Shown here: one piece after another, positions 7,435-14,800 of the stretch
Position numbering within the stretch: position 1 is the stretch's first letter
How the letters are laid out: each line of letters opens with the position of its first letter
NCBI GenBank assembly: GCA_019423445.1
Contig: JAHZBJ010000001.1
Location: 1 to 35,358 of the forward strand
Origin: Oscillospiraceae bacterium
Lineage (GTDB): Bacteria > Bacillota > Clostridia > Oscillospirales > Ruminococcaceae
Direction: 5' to 3'
DNA length: 35,358 nt
Made by a program: the position numbers and the translations under genes
The notes under the pieces: model-generated
Databases searched by the model: none
What the model saw: the letters and a program-made list of their open reading frames with translations, nothing else
What the model was told of the DNA's origin: nothing

Positions 7435-8172
7435 ATGTATCAGGTGGGAGATCAGATAGTCTATGGAACCATGGGCGTCTGCCAGGTGACGGATATTGCC
7501 CTTCGGAGCCTGTCCGGCTCTGGGGAAAAACGCCCCTACTACACCCTGAAACCCCTCTATCAGGACTGTCTCATCCACGTTCCGGTGGATACCACCGCCT
7601 CCATCCGCCCCGCTATAGGCAGGCGTCAGGCGGAAGCCCTCATCGACAGCATTCCCACTATCCATCCCACCCCCTTCCACAGCCGCATCCCCAGCCAAGT
7701 TTCGGAGCATTACGCCGAAGCTCTCCGCAGTCATGACTGCGCCCAGCTGGTGGGGCTCACCATGTCCATCTATGCCAAAAAACAGGAAGCTGAAAATGGA
7801 TGGTCTGCAACAGACAGGCGGACCGAATTCGTTTCATGGTGTTTCCTTCCTTTCTTCGCCCATTTTCCGGGCTGTCTCCACTTCAAGCATACCATCTTTT
7901 ATTCTTCGGGCGCAAAGGGGAAATTTCCTTTCTCAAAGGTTTTTCGTGGGATTCTCACAATCCTACCCCGGTTGGAATTTGTGCATCTTTCCACCCTGCT
8001 TTTCGGCGCCAGGGAAAAGAAAGACGCCCCTGAAGCGGCCAATCAAGCCGCTTCAAGGGCGTCTGCTGTCTCAAAAGCTTCTGTTGTTTCTTACTCCTGG
8101 GAGGAAGCCAGAGCCTCTTCCACCAGGGCGGCCGCCTGGGCCACCAGCCGGGGGCAGGGGCGCTCTTCGTAA
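7435..8172 (+). CDS. CarD-like transcriptional regulator, C-terminal part apparently lost
   Basis: The open frame is 245 codons. Residues 1 to about 65 match the RNA-polymerase-interacting CarD/CdnL N-terminal domain (MYQVGDQIVYGTMGVCQVTDI, then YYTLKPLYQD and VHVP-like IHVPVDT). Residues about 70-128 match the first part of the helical C-terminal domain (RRQAEALIDSIP, then LVGLTMSIYAKKQEAE and ATDRR). After about residue 128 the family would continue with a helix of the AEDLLYGELA type, but none of the three frames carries it. The remaining residues are low-grade, phenylalanine- and serine-rich, read through a strong terminator at 8021-8065, and overlap the convergent gene by 82 bp. Family members are usually about 160-170 residues. 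The tail is probably read-through of non-coding DNA after a deletion. ATG follows AAAGGAGG. Confidence 0.65.
   Translation: MYQVGDQIVYGTMGVCQVTDIALRSLSGSGEKRPYYTLKPLYQDCLIHVPVDTTASIRPAIGRRQAEALIDSIPTIHPTPFHSRIPSQVSEHYAEALRSHDCAQLVGLTMSIYAKKQEAENGWSATDRRTEFVSWCFLPFFAHFPGCLHFKHTIFYSSGAKGKFPFSKVFRGILTILPRLEFVHLSTLLFGAREKKDAPEAANQAASRASAVSKASVVSYSWEEARASSTRAAAWATSRGQGRSS
8021..8065. terminator. Strong bidirectional terminator inside the end of the CarD-like frame
   Basis: AGACGCCCCTGAAGCGG and CCGCTTCAAGGGCGTCT form a long stem with one bulge around a short loop. It lies between two convergent genes and would normally mark the end of both. Confidence 0.75.
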
Positions 8173-8573
8173 TACTGGGGAGTGCGGTCCCCGGGGACAG
8201 GGCCTCTGGGCCCCTGGGTCTCCCCCAGAAGGTCGCCGCACCGCAGGGAGCCGTTCTCCTCCAGGAAGCGGCTGCACAGCCCCTGGAGCCGGTCATAGTG
8301 GGCAGCCTTCAGGCTTTTGTCCTGAAGATCGCTGTAGCCCCGGAGCAGCCCCATCACAATAGCCATGCCGGAAACAGCTCCGCAAAGCTCCCGCATCCGG
8401 CCGACGCCTCCCCCGAAAGAGGAGGAAAGACGCAGAAGGGTCTCCTCATCCAGACCCAGCTCTGGGGCAAAGGCCATCACCACCGCCTGGCAGCAGTTGC
8501 AGCCTTCGCGAAAATGCTTTTCAGCCAGTTTGGCTTTCTCTCCCTCCAGGGAGATGGCGGTTTTCTCGCTCAT
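8091..8573 (-). CDS. C_GCAxxG_C_C family protein
   Basis: A 160-residue soluble protein with the hallmark Cys pattern of this redox-active-looking family: EGCNCCQAV at residues 24-32 (Cys25, 27, 28), the core LCGAVSG with Cys64, and later Cys100 and Cys112 (GLCSRF and RCGDL). The family is widespread in anaerobes; metal or cluster binding is suspected, but no reaction is established that I know of. The usual GCAxxG core reads CGAVSG here. It starts inside the stop of the Mrp gene (4-bp ATGA overlap), so both are one transcript and may work together in metal or Fe-S handling. That link is inferred from position. Confidence 0.85.
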   Translation of the reverse strand: MSEKTAISLEGEKAKLAEKHFREGCNCCQAVVMAFAPELGLDEETLLRLSSSFGGGVGRMRELCGAVSGMAIVMGLLRGYSDLQDKSLKAAHYDRLQGLCSRFLEENGSLRCGDLLGETQGPRGPVPGDRTPQYYEERPCPRLVAQAAALVEEALASSQE

Positions 8574-9418
8574 TCCAGCTCCTCCATTCTGTCGGCGGCG
8601 CCGTCCAGCCAGTCTCCTTCAAAGAGCTCCACAACCCCCTGGTCCACCACCTTGGAAAGGGCGGGGTCCATGGGAATGCGGCCCAGGACAGGAATCTGGT
8701 TCTCCTTGGCGATTTCCTCAAGATGGCTCTCACCAAAGACATGAATCTCCTTGCCGCAGTCGGGGCAGCGGACATAGCTCATATTCTCCACCAGCCCCAG
8801 GATGGGGATGTTCATCATCTTGGCCATGTTCACTGCCTTTTCCACAATCACCGAAACCAGCTCTTGGGGGGAGGTGACCACAATGATCCCGTTGAGGGGA
8901 ATGGACTGGAACACCGTCAGGGGCACATCCCCGGTGCCGGGAGGCATATCCACAAAGAGGAAATCCACATCGTTCCAGATGACGTCGGTCCAGAACTGCT
9001 TTACCACGCCGGCGATCACCGGGCCGCGCCAGATAACAGGCGTGGTCTCGGTTTCCAGAAGCATGTTCACCGACATGATGTCGATTCCGGTCTTGCTCTT
9101 GGCCGGGAGCAGCCCCGCTTCGGTGCCCTGGGCTCTCTCCTTGATGCCGAAGGCCCGGGGAATGGAAGGACCGGTGACATCCGCGTCCAGAATACCTGTG
9201 TTGTAACCTCTGCGGTTCAGCAGGACCGCCATCATGCTGGTGACCATGGACTTACCAACGCCGCCCTTGCCGGACACCACGCCAATGACCCGCTTGATGG
9301 AGCTGAGCTCATTGGGAGCTTCCAGGAAGCTCTTGGGATCGGCCTTCTGGCTGCGCTCGCCGCAGTTGAGGCTGCAGCTTCCGCAATCGTGGGTGCAGCC
9401 TTCCGGAGTATTGGCCAT
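8570..9418 (-). CDS. mrp: Mrp/NBP35 family iron-sulfur cluster carrier ATPase
   Basis: A 282-residue P-loop ATPase of the ApbC/Mrp family that carries and delivers Fe-S clusters. An N-terminal Cys-rich stretch (CTHDCGSCSLNC, residues 8-19) resembles the NBP35 group. The deviant Walker A GKGGVGKS is at 50-57, followed by DADVTGPSIPRAFGI, DMPPGTGDV and a CPDC pair (Cys218, Cys221) that binds the shared cluster in the dimer. The length fits short Clostridial members without the DUF59 domain. ATG at 9418 follows AAAGGAGAGAG and lies under a consensus promoter. The following gene overlaps its stop by 4 bp. Confidence 0.93.
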   Translation of the reverse strand: MANTPEGCTHDCGSCSLNCGERSQKADPKSFLEAPNELSSIKRVIGVVSGKGGVGKSMVTSMMAVLLNRRGYNTGILDADVTGPSIPRAFGIKERAQGTEAGLLPAKSKTGIDIMSVNMLLETETTPVIWRGPVIAGVVKQFWTDVIWNDVDFLFVDMPPGTGDVPLTVFQSIPLNGIIVVTSPQELVSVIVEKAVNMAKMMNIPILGLVENMSYVRCPDCGKEIHVFGESHLEEIAKENQIPVLGRIPMDPALSKVVDQGVVELFEGDWLDGAADRMEELE

Positions 9419-9464
9419 AATTTTTCTCTCTCCTTTTCATGGGTGATGGTGCTTTACCCTACCG

Positions 9465-9493
9465 AGTATATACCCCGCCGGGGGGTTTGTCAA
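9465..9493 (-). promoter_or_regulatory. Promoter of the mrp operon
   Basis: Minus strand TTGACA (9488-9493), 17-nt spacer with a CCCCCCGGCGGGG stretch, and TATACT (9465-9470). Confidence 0.8.
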
Positions 9494-9517
9494 CAAAGCC
9501 GCAAAGGAGGGAAACAG

Positions 9518-9546
9518 AAAAAGCCCCGGCATGGCCGGAGCTTTTA
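9518..9546 (-). terminator. Terminator after the YitT-like gene
   Basis: AAAAGCYCCGGC-type arms pair around CAT, and T-rich sequence follows on both strands. On the minus strand it starts 7 nt past the stop of the gene at 9553. Confidence 0.7.
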
Positions 9547-9552
9547 TTTTCC

Positions 9553-10218
9553 TTATTCCGCCGCGGCAAGGACGCCGTCGGAGGCAGTTTCTTTCTCTTC
9601 CTCCTGGGGCTCTCTTCCCCAGCTGTGGACCTTTCCAATGAGGAAGGAGGACAGGGTGACGGTAATGAGGGAACAGAAGATGTTCCACACCGGGATGTAG
9701 GTCAGCGACAGGCCCAGAACCACCAGGTCGCTGAACAGGTATGCCCTGGAAATGGGCCATTTGGCGGTTTTGGAGATGGACATGGCCAAAGCGTCGTCCC
9801 CACCGGCAGCACCGCCAGCCCGGACCGCGAGACCCACTCCCAGCCCCACAAAGCAGGCTCCCAGCACCGCCGCCGCAATTGGGTTGCCGGCCAGGCTGGG
9901 CAGCAGGGGCGGAAACTGTTCCAAAACCGCGTACCAGAAGGCAAAACTGAGGCTTGCAATCACCGAGCATTTGGCAAAGCCTTTGCCCAGGATCCGGAAA
10001 CCGATGAGGTAGCAGGTCAGATCCAGCACCGGGGAGGCTACCGCCGGGGAGATCCCCAGCCAGTGCTCCAGGAAAAGCACCATGCCCAGAACGCCGCCTT
10101 CTGTGATGTTACTCTGCTGGTGGACGTTATATAGGCCGAAAGCCAGGATGGCCGAGCCCAACACCAGCATCCCGTACGTACAAAGGGCTTCTCTGCGCCC
10201 TTTGGCGGGGGTATTCAT
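9553..10218 (-). CDS. YitT family membrane protein
   Basis: A 221-residue polytopic membrane protein with five to six hydrophobic segments (for example YGMLVLGSAILAFGLYNVH near the N-terminus and AAAVLGACFVGLGVGLAVR in the middle). The motif NITEGGVLGMVLFL followed later by RAGGAAGGDDALAMSISK is typical of the YitT/DUF161 family, whose transport role is unknown. The start is ATG at 10218: an in-frame TTG at 10236 is ruled out because the bases just after it (GAAAGGAG) are the ribosome site for this ATG. The C-terminus is acidic (PQEEEKETASDG). It has its own promoter and terminator. Confidence 0.8.
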   Translation of the reverse strand: MNTPAKGRREALCTYGMLVLGSAILAFGLYNVHQQSNITEGGVLGMVLFLEHWLGISPAVASPVLDLTCYLIGFRILGKGFAKCSVIASLSFAFWYAVLEQFPPLLPSLAGNPIAAAVLGACFVGLGVGLAVRAGGAAGGDDALAMSISKTAKWPISRAYLFSDLVVLGLSLTYIPVWNIFCSLITVTLSSFLIGKVHSWGREPQEEEKETASDGVLAAAE

Positions 10219-10247
10219 AATAACAGCTCCTTTCAATTTGCACTAAT

Positions 10248-10277
10248 ATTATAGCAAATTTTAAGCTGTCGCGACAA
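10248..10277 (-). promoter_or_regulatory. Promoter of the YitT-like gene
   Basis: Minus strand TTGTCG (10272-10277), 18-nt spacer, TATAAT (10248-10253). The -35 region lies in a TGTCGCGACA palindrome, a possible operator. Confidence 0.65.
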
Positions 10278-10506
10278 ACCGCGCCTGCCGGAATAGGCCG
10301 GAATAGGCTCCGAAAAAACCACCGCCAGCCCAAATGGCCTCCTTTCTCCTTAGATCTCCTCCATTCTCCTTCAAAGTCCACCGGTCTCCTCACAGCAGCC
10401 GGACCAGCCTGCATGTCCCCCATCTATCCACCGCCGGGGCTTCCCTTGGGGAAAGAAAGCAGGAGTTCCGGGGGGCCGCACTTTCTTTTCTCTCAGGTAT
10501 TCATGC
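10278..10506. other. Intergenic stretch between glmS and the YitT-like gene
   Basis: No gene was seen. It holds a tandem CCGGAATAGG (10289-10310 region) and C-rich, T-rich sequence. A long open frame on the plus strand here is antisense to glmS and is not believed. Confidence 0.5.
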
Positions 10507-10536
10507 AAAAAGGCGCCCCCCTGGGGGCGCCTTTTT
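10507..10536 (-). terminator. Terminator of glmS
   Basis: AAAAAGGCGCCCCC and GGGGGCGCCTTTTT form a perfect 14-bp stem on a two-base loop, 34 nt past the glmS stop. Confidence 0.9.
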
Positions 10537-10570
10537 ATCTTCGCATCTTCCTGTTCTGGAACGGACGGGA

Positions 10571-12388
10571 TCACTCCACCGTGACGGATTTGGCCAGGTT
10601 CCGGGGTTTATCCACATCACAGCCCCGAAGGATAGCAGCGTTGGCGGCAATGAGCTGAATGGCCACCACCACCAGCAGAGGGGCAAACAGGGAATCCTCC
10701 ACACCGGGGAGCCGGATGATCTGGTCGCAGGCTTCGGGATCCGCCTCCAACCCCTCCAGGGTCACCAGCAGGACCCGACCGCCCCGGGCCTTTACCTCCC
10801 GGATGTTGCTGAGGGTCTTGGAGAGCAGCTCCTTCTGGGTGGCAAGGGCGATCACCGGTACGCCGGGAGTCACCAGGGAGATGGTGCCATGTTTCAGCTC
10901 CCCGGCAGGAATGGCCTCGCTGTGGATATAGCTGATCTCCTTAAGCTTGAGGCTCCCCTCCTTGGCCAGGGCGTAATCCAGCCCCCGGCCGATGTAAAAG
11001 AGGTTCTGAGCCTGGGTGAGGGTGGCGGCGTACTCCGCCATCTGAGGAGCCATTTCCAGGGCCCGGGGCACCAGGGCCACCGTGTCCAGAAGGCACCTGG
11101 ACAGCCGCCGCTGCTCCGCCTCGGGGAGGCCCTTCTCCCCTGCCGCCAGAATAGCCAGAAGGAGCATCACCCCCACCTGAACCGAGTAGGCCTTGGTGCT
11201 GGCCACGGCGATCTCAGGCCCAGCATAGGTGTAGATGCAGTAATCCGCCTCCCGGGCGATGGAAGAACCCACCACGTTTACCACTGCCACCACCGGGACC
11301 CCTCTTTCCTTATAGAGGCGCAGAGCGGCCAGGGTGTCGGCAGTCTCCCCCGACTGGCTGATGACAATTACTGCTTCTCCGGGGGTGGGGATGGGGTTGC
11401 GGTACCGCAGCTCCGAGGCCACCTCCACCTCCACCGGAATCCGGGCCTCCCGCTCGATCATAGCCTTGCCGATCATCCCGGCGTAAAGGGCGGTGCCGCA
11501 AGCGGTAATGGTGAGCTTGGTCACATCCCGGAAGAATCCCTTGGGCAGCGCCTCCGAAAGATCCGGCAGGCCGTCCCGAATCCGTCCCTGAAGGGTATCC
11601 TCCAGGGCTCTGGGCTGCTCGTGGATCTCCTTGAGCATAAAGTAATCATAGCCATCCTTCCTGGCCGCGTCCACCGACCAGCCCGCCAGCTGTTCCTCTT
11701 TCTCCAAAGGAGCGCCGTCCTCCAGGCGGAAGAATGCCGGGGCTCCTCCCCGAAGCACCGCCAGCTCCCCTTCCTCCAGGAGGAAGTACCGGCGGGTGTG
11801 GTCCAGAACAGCGGGAAGGTCGGACACCAGGTATCCGCCATCCTCATCCACTGCCGCAATCAGGGGGCTTCCTTTCCGCACCCCGTAGACCTCCCCTGGG
11901 CGTCCGTCAAAAAGCATCACAAAGGCGTAGGCTCCCTCGATATGCCGGAGGGCCTCCCGGATGGCCGCCGCCGGATCCCCAGTATAGCAGCTGTCCAACA
12001 GGGCCGCCGCAATCTCGGTATCAGTTTGGGACTGGAAGGTATAACCTTTTTTCAAAAGCTCCTCCCGGAGCTGGGCGTAGTTCTCAATAATGCCGTTGTG
12101 GACCAGGGTCACCCGGCCCTGGCGGTGGGGATGGGCGTTTTGGTCGGTGGGGCTGCCGTGGGTTGCCCACCGGGTGTGCCCGATGCCGCAGGTGCCGGGA
12201 TGCTCCCCAGCCTCCACCCGGCGGCGCAGGTTTTCCAGACGGCCCTGGGATTTCTCCAGGAGCACTTCCCCGTTCTCCCAAAGGGCGATCCCAGCCGAGT
12301 CATAACCCCGGTACTCCAGGTTAGCCAGCGCAGACAGAATCACCTGGGCTGCGTTCTTCTTGCCAGAATATCCAGCGATTCCACACAT
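10571..12388 (-). CDS. glmS: Glutamine--fructose-6-phosphate aminotransferase (isomerizing)
   Basis: A 605-residue enzyme making glucosamine 6-phosphate from fructose 6-phosphate and glutamine, the entry to peptidoglycan precursors. The N-terminal glutaminase begins MCGIAGYSG with catalytic Cys2 and contains EYRGYDSAGIA and HTRWATHG. Two sugar-isomerase (SIS) domains follow (CGTALYAGMIGKA, then SQSGETADTL; IGRGLDYALAKEGSLKLKE), and the end KPRNLAKSVTVE is characteristic. Length is standard. ATG follows CAAGGAGG. The gene is controlled by a ribozyme in a long leader (12615-12841), so its product feeds back on its own mRNA. Confidence 0.98.
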   Translation of the reverse strand: MCGIAGYSGKKNAAQVILSALANLEYRGYDSAGIALWENGEVLLEKSQGRLENLRRRVEAGEHPGTCGIGHTRWATHGSPTDQNAHPHRQGRVTLVHNGIIENYAQLREELLKKGYTFQSQTDTEIAAALLDSCYTGDPAAAIREALRHIEGAYAFVMLFDGRPGEVYGVRKGSPLIAAVDEDGGYLVSDLPAVLDHTRRYFLLEEGELAVLRGGAPAFFRLEDGAPLEKEEQLAGWSVDAARKDGYDYFMLKEIHEQPRALEDTLQGRIRDGLPDLSEALPKGFFRDVTKLTITACGTALYAGMIGKAMIEREARIPVEVEVASELRYRNPIPTPGEAVIVISQSGETADTLAALRLYKERGVPVVAVVNVVGSSIAREADYCIYTYAGPEIAVASTKAYSVQVGVMLLLAILAAGEKGLPEAEQRRLSRCLLDTVALVPRALEMAPQMAEYAATLTQAQNLFYIGRGLDYALAKEGSLKLKEISYIHSEAIPAGELKHGTISLVTPGVPVIALATQKELLSKTLSNIREVKARGGRVLLVTLEGLEADPEACDQIIRLPGVEDSLFAPLLVVVAIQLIAANAAILRGCDVDKPRNLAKSVTVE

Positions 12389-12614
12389 ATAAAAATCCTC
12401 CTTGACCTTTTGGGTGCAGGACAGAAAAGCCTGGCCGCAAAAGGCGGTGCAAGCCTGAACAGAGGAGCCGGGGTTCTTCCCGGCGCGGGCAGACTCCTCC
12501 TGGGTGAGTCTGCTGAAATAAAGTCCTGCGGCTGTGGGGAAACCCTTTTCCCCTTCCTAGGGCAGGGGGCTTCCCTCTGGGTTCTCGGCTGCCGCCGGAC
12601 GGCTGGACCCATGG
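12389..12614 (-). other. glmS leader between ribozyme and start codon
   Basis: No gene was seen. It carries a 7-bp hairpin GCAGACT/AGTCTGC (12489-12513) whose loop holds AGGAGG, and pyrimidine-rich tracts. An unusually long spacer of about 225 nt separates the ribozyme from glmS. Confidence 0.5.
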
Positions 12615-12841
12615 ACGGAATTCTGTTGCCCGGTCGCCCGGGTCTTTGCTCCGTTCTGACGCTGTGGGCCGCAGCGGGAGGGCATCCGCCGAATGCTTCG
12701 ATCTCGCCGGAAGGGTTCCCGGAGACTCTCCCCCGGTCCGCTCCCGGTTGGTCCTTTCTGCGCCGCCTGTTCCTCTCGGACGCCAAAAGGACCTTCCCTC
12801 CGCCTCGTCGTCCCCGGTCATTTCGCCGGGGCTCTGGCGCT
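12615..12841 (-). promoter_or_regulatory. glmS ribozyme (glucosamine-6-phosphate-activated self-cleaving leader)
   Basis: On the minus strand the conserved start A|GCGCCAGAGCC is at 12841-12830, with self-cleavage expected between 12841 and 12840. GACGAGGCGGAGGG follows, then ATCGA...TTCGGCGGATGCC (ends near 12680), CTCCCGC as the second P2 strand, and the P3/P4 part ACGGA...CCCGGGCGACCGGG...TCCGT ending at 12615. These blocks follow the B. subtilis glmS ribozyme in order. About 93 nt (12703-12795) replace the few nucleotides normally found between the GGAGG strand and ATCGA, and contain their own stem GGTCCTTT/AAAGGACC. Binding of glucosamine 6-phosphate triggers cleavage and loss of glmS mRNA. 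Confidence 0.9.
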
Positions 12842-12912
12842 TATAAAACTCGGTTTCTCTGGGGCTTCAGCCATGGCCCCGGTTTCCCACCTTCCTTTCC
12901 TTGGTTTTCGCT

Positions 12913-12940
12913 ATTATAACATATTTTCCCCCGTTGTAAA
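12913..12940 (-). promoter_or_regulatory. Promoter of glmS
   Basis: Minus strand TTTACA (12935-12940), 16-nt spacer, TATAAT (12913-12918). The predicted transcript starts about 65 nt before the ribozyme cleavage site. Confidence 0.75.
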
Positions 12941-13010
12941 AGGGGGCTTTCTCTCCATTCTATGCCGGTGGGAAGATTTGGTTCCCTGGGGCGCAGGAAA
13001 TCCACAGACA

Positions 13011-13055
13011 GCAGAAAAACCCGGACCCGGCTGAGCCGGGCCCGGGTTTTTCTGC
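13011..13055. terminator. Bidirectional terminator after spoVG
   Basis: GCAGAAAAACCCGG... and ...CCGGGTTTTTCTGC form a near-perfect stem of about 20 bp with T-runs on both strands, 24 nt past the spoVG stop. Confidence 0.9.
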
Positions 13056-13078
13056 TGGGATATCCGCCGGCGGCTCCC

Positions 13079-13387
13079 TCAGGGAGTTCCGGCTCCGGAA
13101 GAATGGGCGGCTGCGTCATGGGCCGCCATCCCCTCCATGTATTGGGCGTACTGGGTGAGGATGGCGTCCTCCAGGGTTCGCCGGGCGGCGGGGGTGATGG
13201 GGTGAGCGATGTCACGGAAGGTGCCATTTTCATCCTTGCGGCTGGGCATGGCCACAAAGAGGCGCTCCGGCCCCTCGATGACCTTGATGTCATGGACTGC
13301 CAGGTCCCCGTCGATGGTCACCGACACCAGGGCCTTCAGCCGGGCGTCGTCGTAGGTCTTGCGGATACGGATATCAGTGATAGTCAT
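13079..13387 (-). CDS. spoVG: Septation/sporulation regulator SpoVG
   Basis: A 102-residue protein of the SpoVG family, a small RNA/DNA-binding regulator that acts in sporulation, division and envelope control in Firmicutes. The conserved order is visible: MTITDIRIRKTYDDARLKAL, then DGDLAVHDIKVIEGPERLFVAMPSRK, then FRDIAHPITPAARRTLEDAIL. The C-terminal 15 residues are Ala/Ser-rich and not conserved. ATG at 13387 follows AGGAGG at a 10-nt spacing. No clear sigma-A promoter could be read upstream; a sigma-H type signal, as in B. subtilis, was looked for but not convincingly found. A strong terminator follows. Confidence 0.95.
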   Translation of the reverse strand: MTITDIRIRKTYDDARLKALVSVTIDGDLAVHDIKVIEGPERLFVAMPSRKDENGTFRDIAHPITPAARRTLEDAILTQYAQYMEGMAAHDAAAHSSGAGTP

Positions 13388-13560
13388 GGTGCTTTCTAGC
13401 CTCCTGCTCTCTGTCCCGGGCCGGGACCCGGGGCCTATCCGCGCTTCGGCTTGGGTTTTTCCGGGCGCGGGACGTCTTGTTCACAGATAGTATTTGGCAA
13501 GAAAGGCCAGGATATACAAGCACAGCTGGGGAATGCTGGATTTTTTCAAACCGGTGCTTC

Positions 13561-14148
13561 TCATGGGTGGGCCAAAAAGCCGTCCCGCCACACGCCTTCC
13601 TCGGTAACCACCGCTGGGAAGCGGATATCATGGTCCTCCAGAGGCACCGAGGGGAGGAGCAGCGGCCCATAGCACACCACTGCGGCACCCATCTGGGGAA
13701 CTCCCTCAAAAAAACGGTCGTAGTAGCCGCCGCCATGGCCCAGACGGCCTCCCCGCCGGTCCGCCGCGGCACAAGGAATCAGGGCAAAATCCGCCTCTCC
13801 CTGGGGCATCGGAGGGCACCGGTCGCCTGGTTCCAAAATGCCGTAAGCGCCGGGAGTCAACAATTCCAGTTCCTCCACCCGGTAAAACTCCATGATTCCC
13901 TTACCCAGGCACCGAGGCAGCGCCAGGGGTTTCCCCTGCCGGAGGAGCTCCTCCAGAAGAGGCCTCAGGTCCGGCTCAAGAGCCGTAGACATAAAGGCCA
14001 GCACCGTCTTCGCCCTCGCCAACTCCGCCATTCCCAGGAGATGTTGGCGGATGGCAGAATCCGCCTCCCGGCGCCAGGCCGGTTCCAGAGACTGGGCCTG
14101 GCTTCTGGCCCACTGGCGCAGCTTCCTTTTTTCTTCCTTCCACTCCAT
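13561..14148 (-). CDS. 5-formyltetrahydrofolate cyclo-ligase
   Basis: A 195-residue ATP-dependent enzyme turning 5-formyl-THF into 5,10-methenyl-THF, recycling stored folate in the cytosol. The N-terminus MEWKEEKRKLRQWARSQ with the basic KRKLR is typical; the family signature GRLGHGGGYYDRF lies near residue 145, preceded by DFALIPCAAADRRGGRL. The start at 14148 is chosen because GGGAGG lies 9 nt upstream; upstream in-frame codons would add 27 unrelated residues. It has a promoter at 14183-14212 divergent from that of the GtrA gene. A THF riboswitch elsewhere in the window (33632) also concerns folate. Confidence 0.93.
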   Translation of the reverse strand: MEWKEEKRKLRQWARSQAQSLEPAWRREADSAIRQHLLGMAELARAKTVLAFMSTALEPDLRPLLEELLRQGKPLALPRCLGKGIMEFYRVEELELLTPGAYGILEPGDRCPPMPQGEADFALIPCAAADRRGGRLGHGGGYYDRFFEGVPQMGAAVVCYGPLLLPSVPLEDHDIRFPAVVTEEGVWRDGFLAHP

Positions 14149-14182
14149 CCGCAGCAACCTCCCTGCTCCTTTGACTGCTCCC

Positions 14183-14212
14183 ATCATACCACAAGCCCAG
14201 CCGTCCCGGCAA
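14183..14212 (-). promoter_or_regulatory. Promoter of the 5-formyl-THF cyclo-ligase gene
   Basis: Minus strand TTGCCG (14207-14212), 18-nt spacer, TATGAT (14183-14188). Confidence 0.6.
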
Positions 14213-14222
14213 CGCCCCACCC

Positions 14223-14251
14223 TTGCCACCAGGGCAGAGGCGTGCTACAAT
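14223..14251 (+). promoter_or_regulatory. Promoter of the small GtrA gene
   Basis: TTGCCA (14223-14228), 17-nt spacer, TACAAT (14246-14251). The start codon follows about 80 nt later. Confidence 0.6.
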
Positions 14252-14332
14252 AAGCTCCATGAGGGCCGGCATAGTCCCCCCTTTTCCGGCCACACTAACC
14301 GGGGGCCGATAAACAAACGATGTGAAAATGCC

Positions 14333-14740
14333 ATGGATAATCCCATGCGGGAACTGCTCCGAGCGGGGAAATTCGCCATTGTAGGGGTGGCCAACACTCT
14401 GGTGGATCTGGGGATCTTCACCCTCCTGGCCCAGGTGCTGGGATGGAACCGCTATCTTTCCAATGTTATCTCCTACGGAGCGGGGATCCTCAACAGCTAC
14501 ATCTGGAACCGTACCTGGACTTTTCAGGCCAAGGACCGCTTTTTCAGCCCTGCTCTGGTAAAGTTCCTGGCGGTGAACCTCTCCATGCTCCTCCTCTCCA
14601 CCCTGATCCTCTACCTGGGCAGCGGCATTCTGGGGCTACCCCAGCTTCTGGTAAAGCTGGGCGCCACCGGCGTCACCATGGTGGTGGGGTTCCTTTGCAA
14701 CCGCTTCCTGGTCTTTTCCCGGCGGGAGGAGACCAATTGA
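14333..14740 (+). CDS. Small GtrA family membrane protein
   Basis: A 135-residue protein with four membrane helices, the whole GtrA domain and nothing else. Family landmarks are seen: KFAIVGVANTLVDLGIFTLL at the start, ISYGAGILNSYIWNRTWTF after the second helix, and VGFLCNRFLVFSRR at the end. GtrA proteins help move undecaprenyl-phosphate-linked sugars across the membrane or assist glycosyltransferases. Two other genes in this window carry the same domain fused behind a glycosyltransferase (22464 and 27101). The start at ATG 14333 has only a weak ribosome site; ATG 14345 is an alternative. It is immediately followed by the smpB promoter. Confidence 0.88.
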   Translation: MDNPMRELLRAGKFAIVGVANTLVDLGIFTLLAQVLGWNRYLSNVISYGAGILNSYIWNRTWTFQAKDRFFSPALVKFLAVNLSMLLLSTLILYLGSGILGLPQLLVKLGATGVTMVVGFLCNRFLVFSRREETN

Positions 14741-14765
14741 CTTTTCCCTCAAAATCCTGTAGAAT
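14737..14765 (+). promoter_or_regulatory. Promoter of smpB
   Basis: TTGACT (14737-14742), 17-nt spacer, TAGAAT (14760-14765). It overlaps the end of the GtrA gene and may also serve the tmRNA downstream. Confidence 0.75.
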
Positions 14766-14800
14766 ATAGGTTCAGTCCAGGGAAAGGAGGAGGACGCCTG

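Noticed and set aside
10219..10236. TTG at 10236 as start of the YitT-like gene
   Set aside because: The bases following it are the ribosome site for ATG 10218.
12489..12513. Hairpin in the glmS leader considered as a second riboswitch or T-box
   Set aside because: It has a single 7-bp stem and no T-box or other known aptamer sequence was found around it.
10334..12919. An 861-codon open frame on the plus strand
   Set aside because: It runs antisense across all of glmS, its terminator and ribozyme; its protein is low in structure and rich in His, Gly and Pro as expected for a GC-rich shadow frame.
13388..13560. A sigma-H promoter for spoVG
   Set aside because: Candidate hexamers did not fit the spacing or consensus well enough to report.
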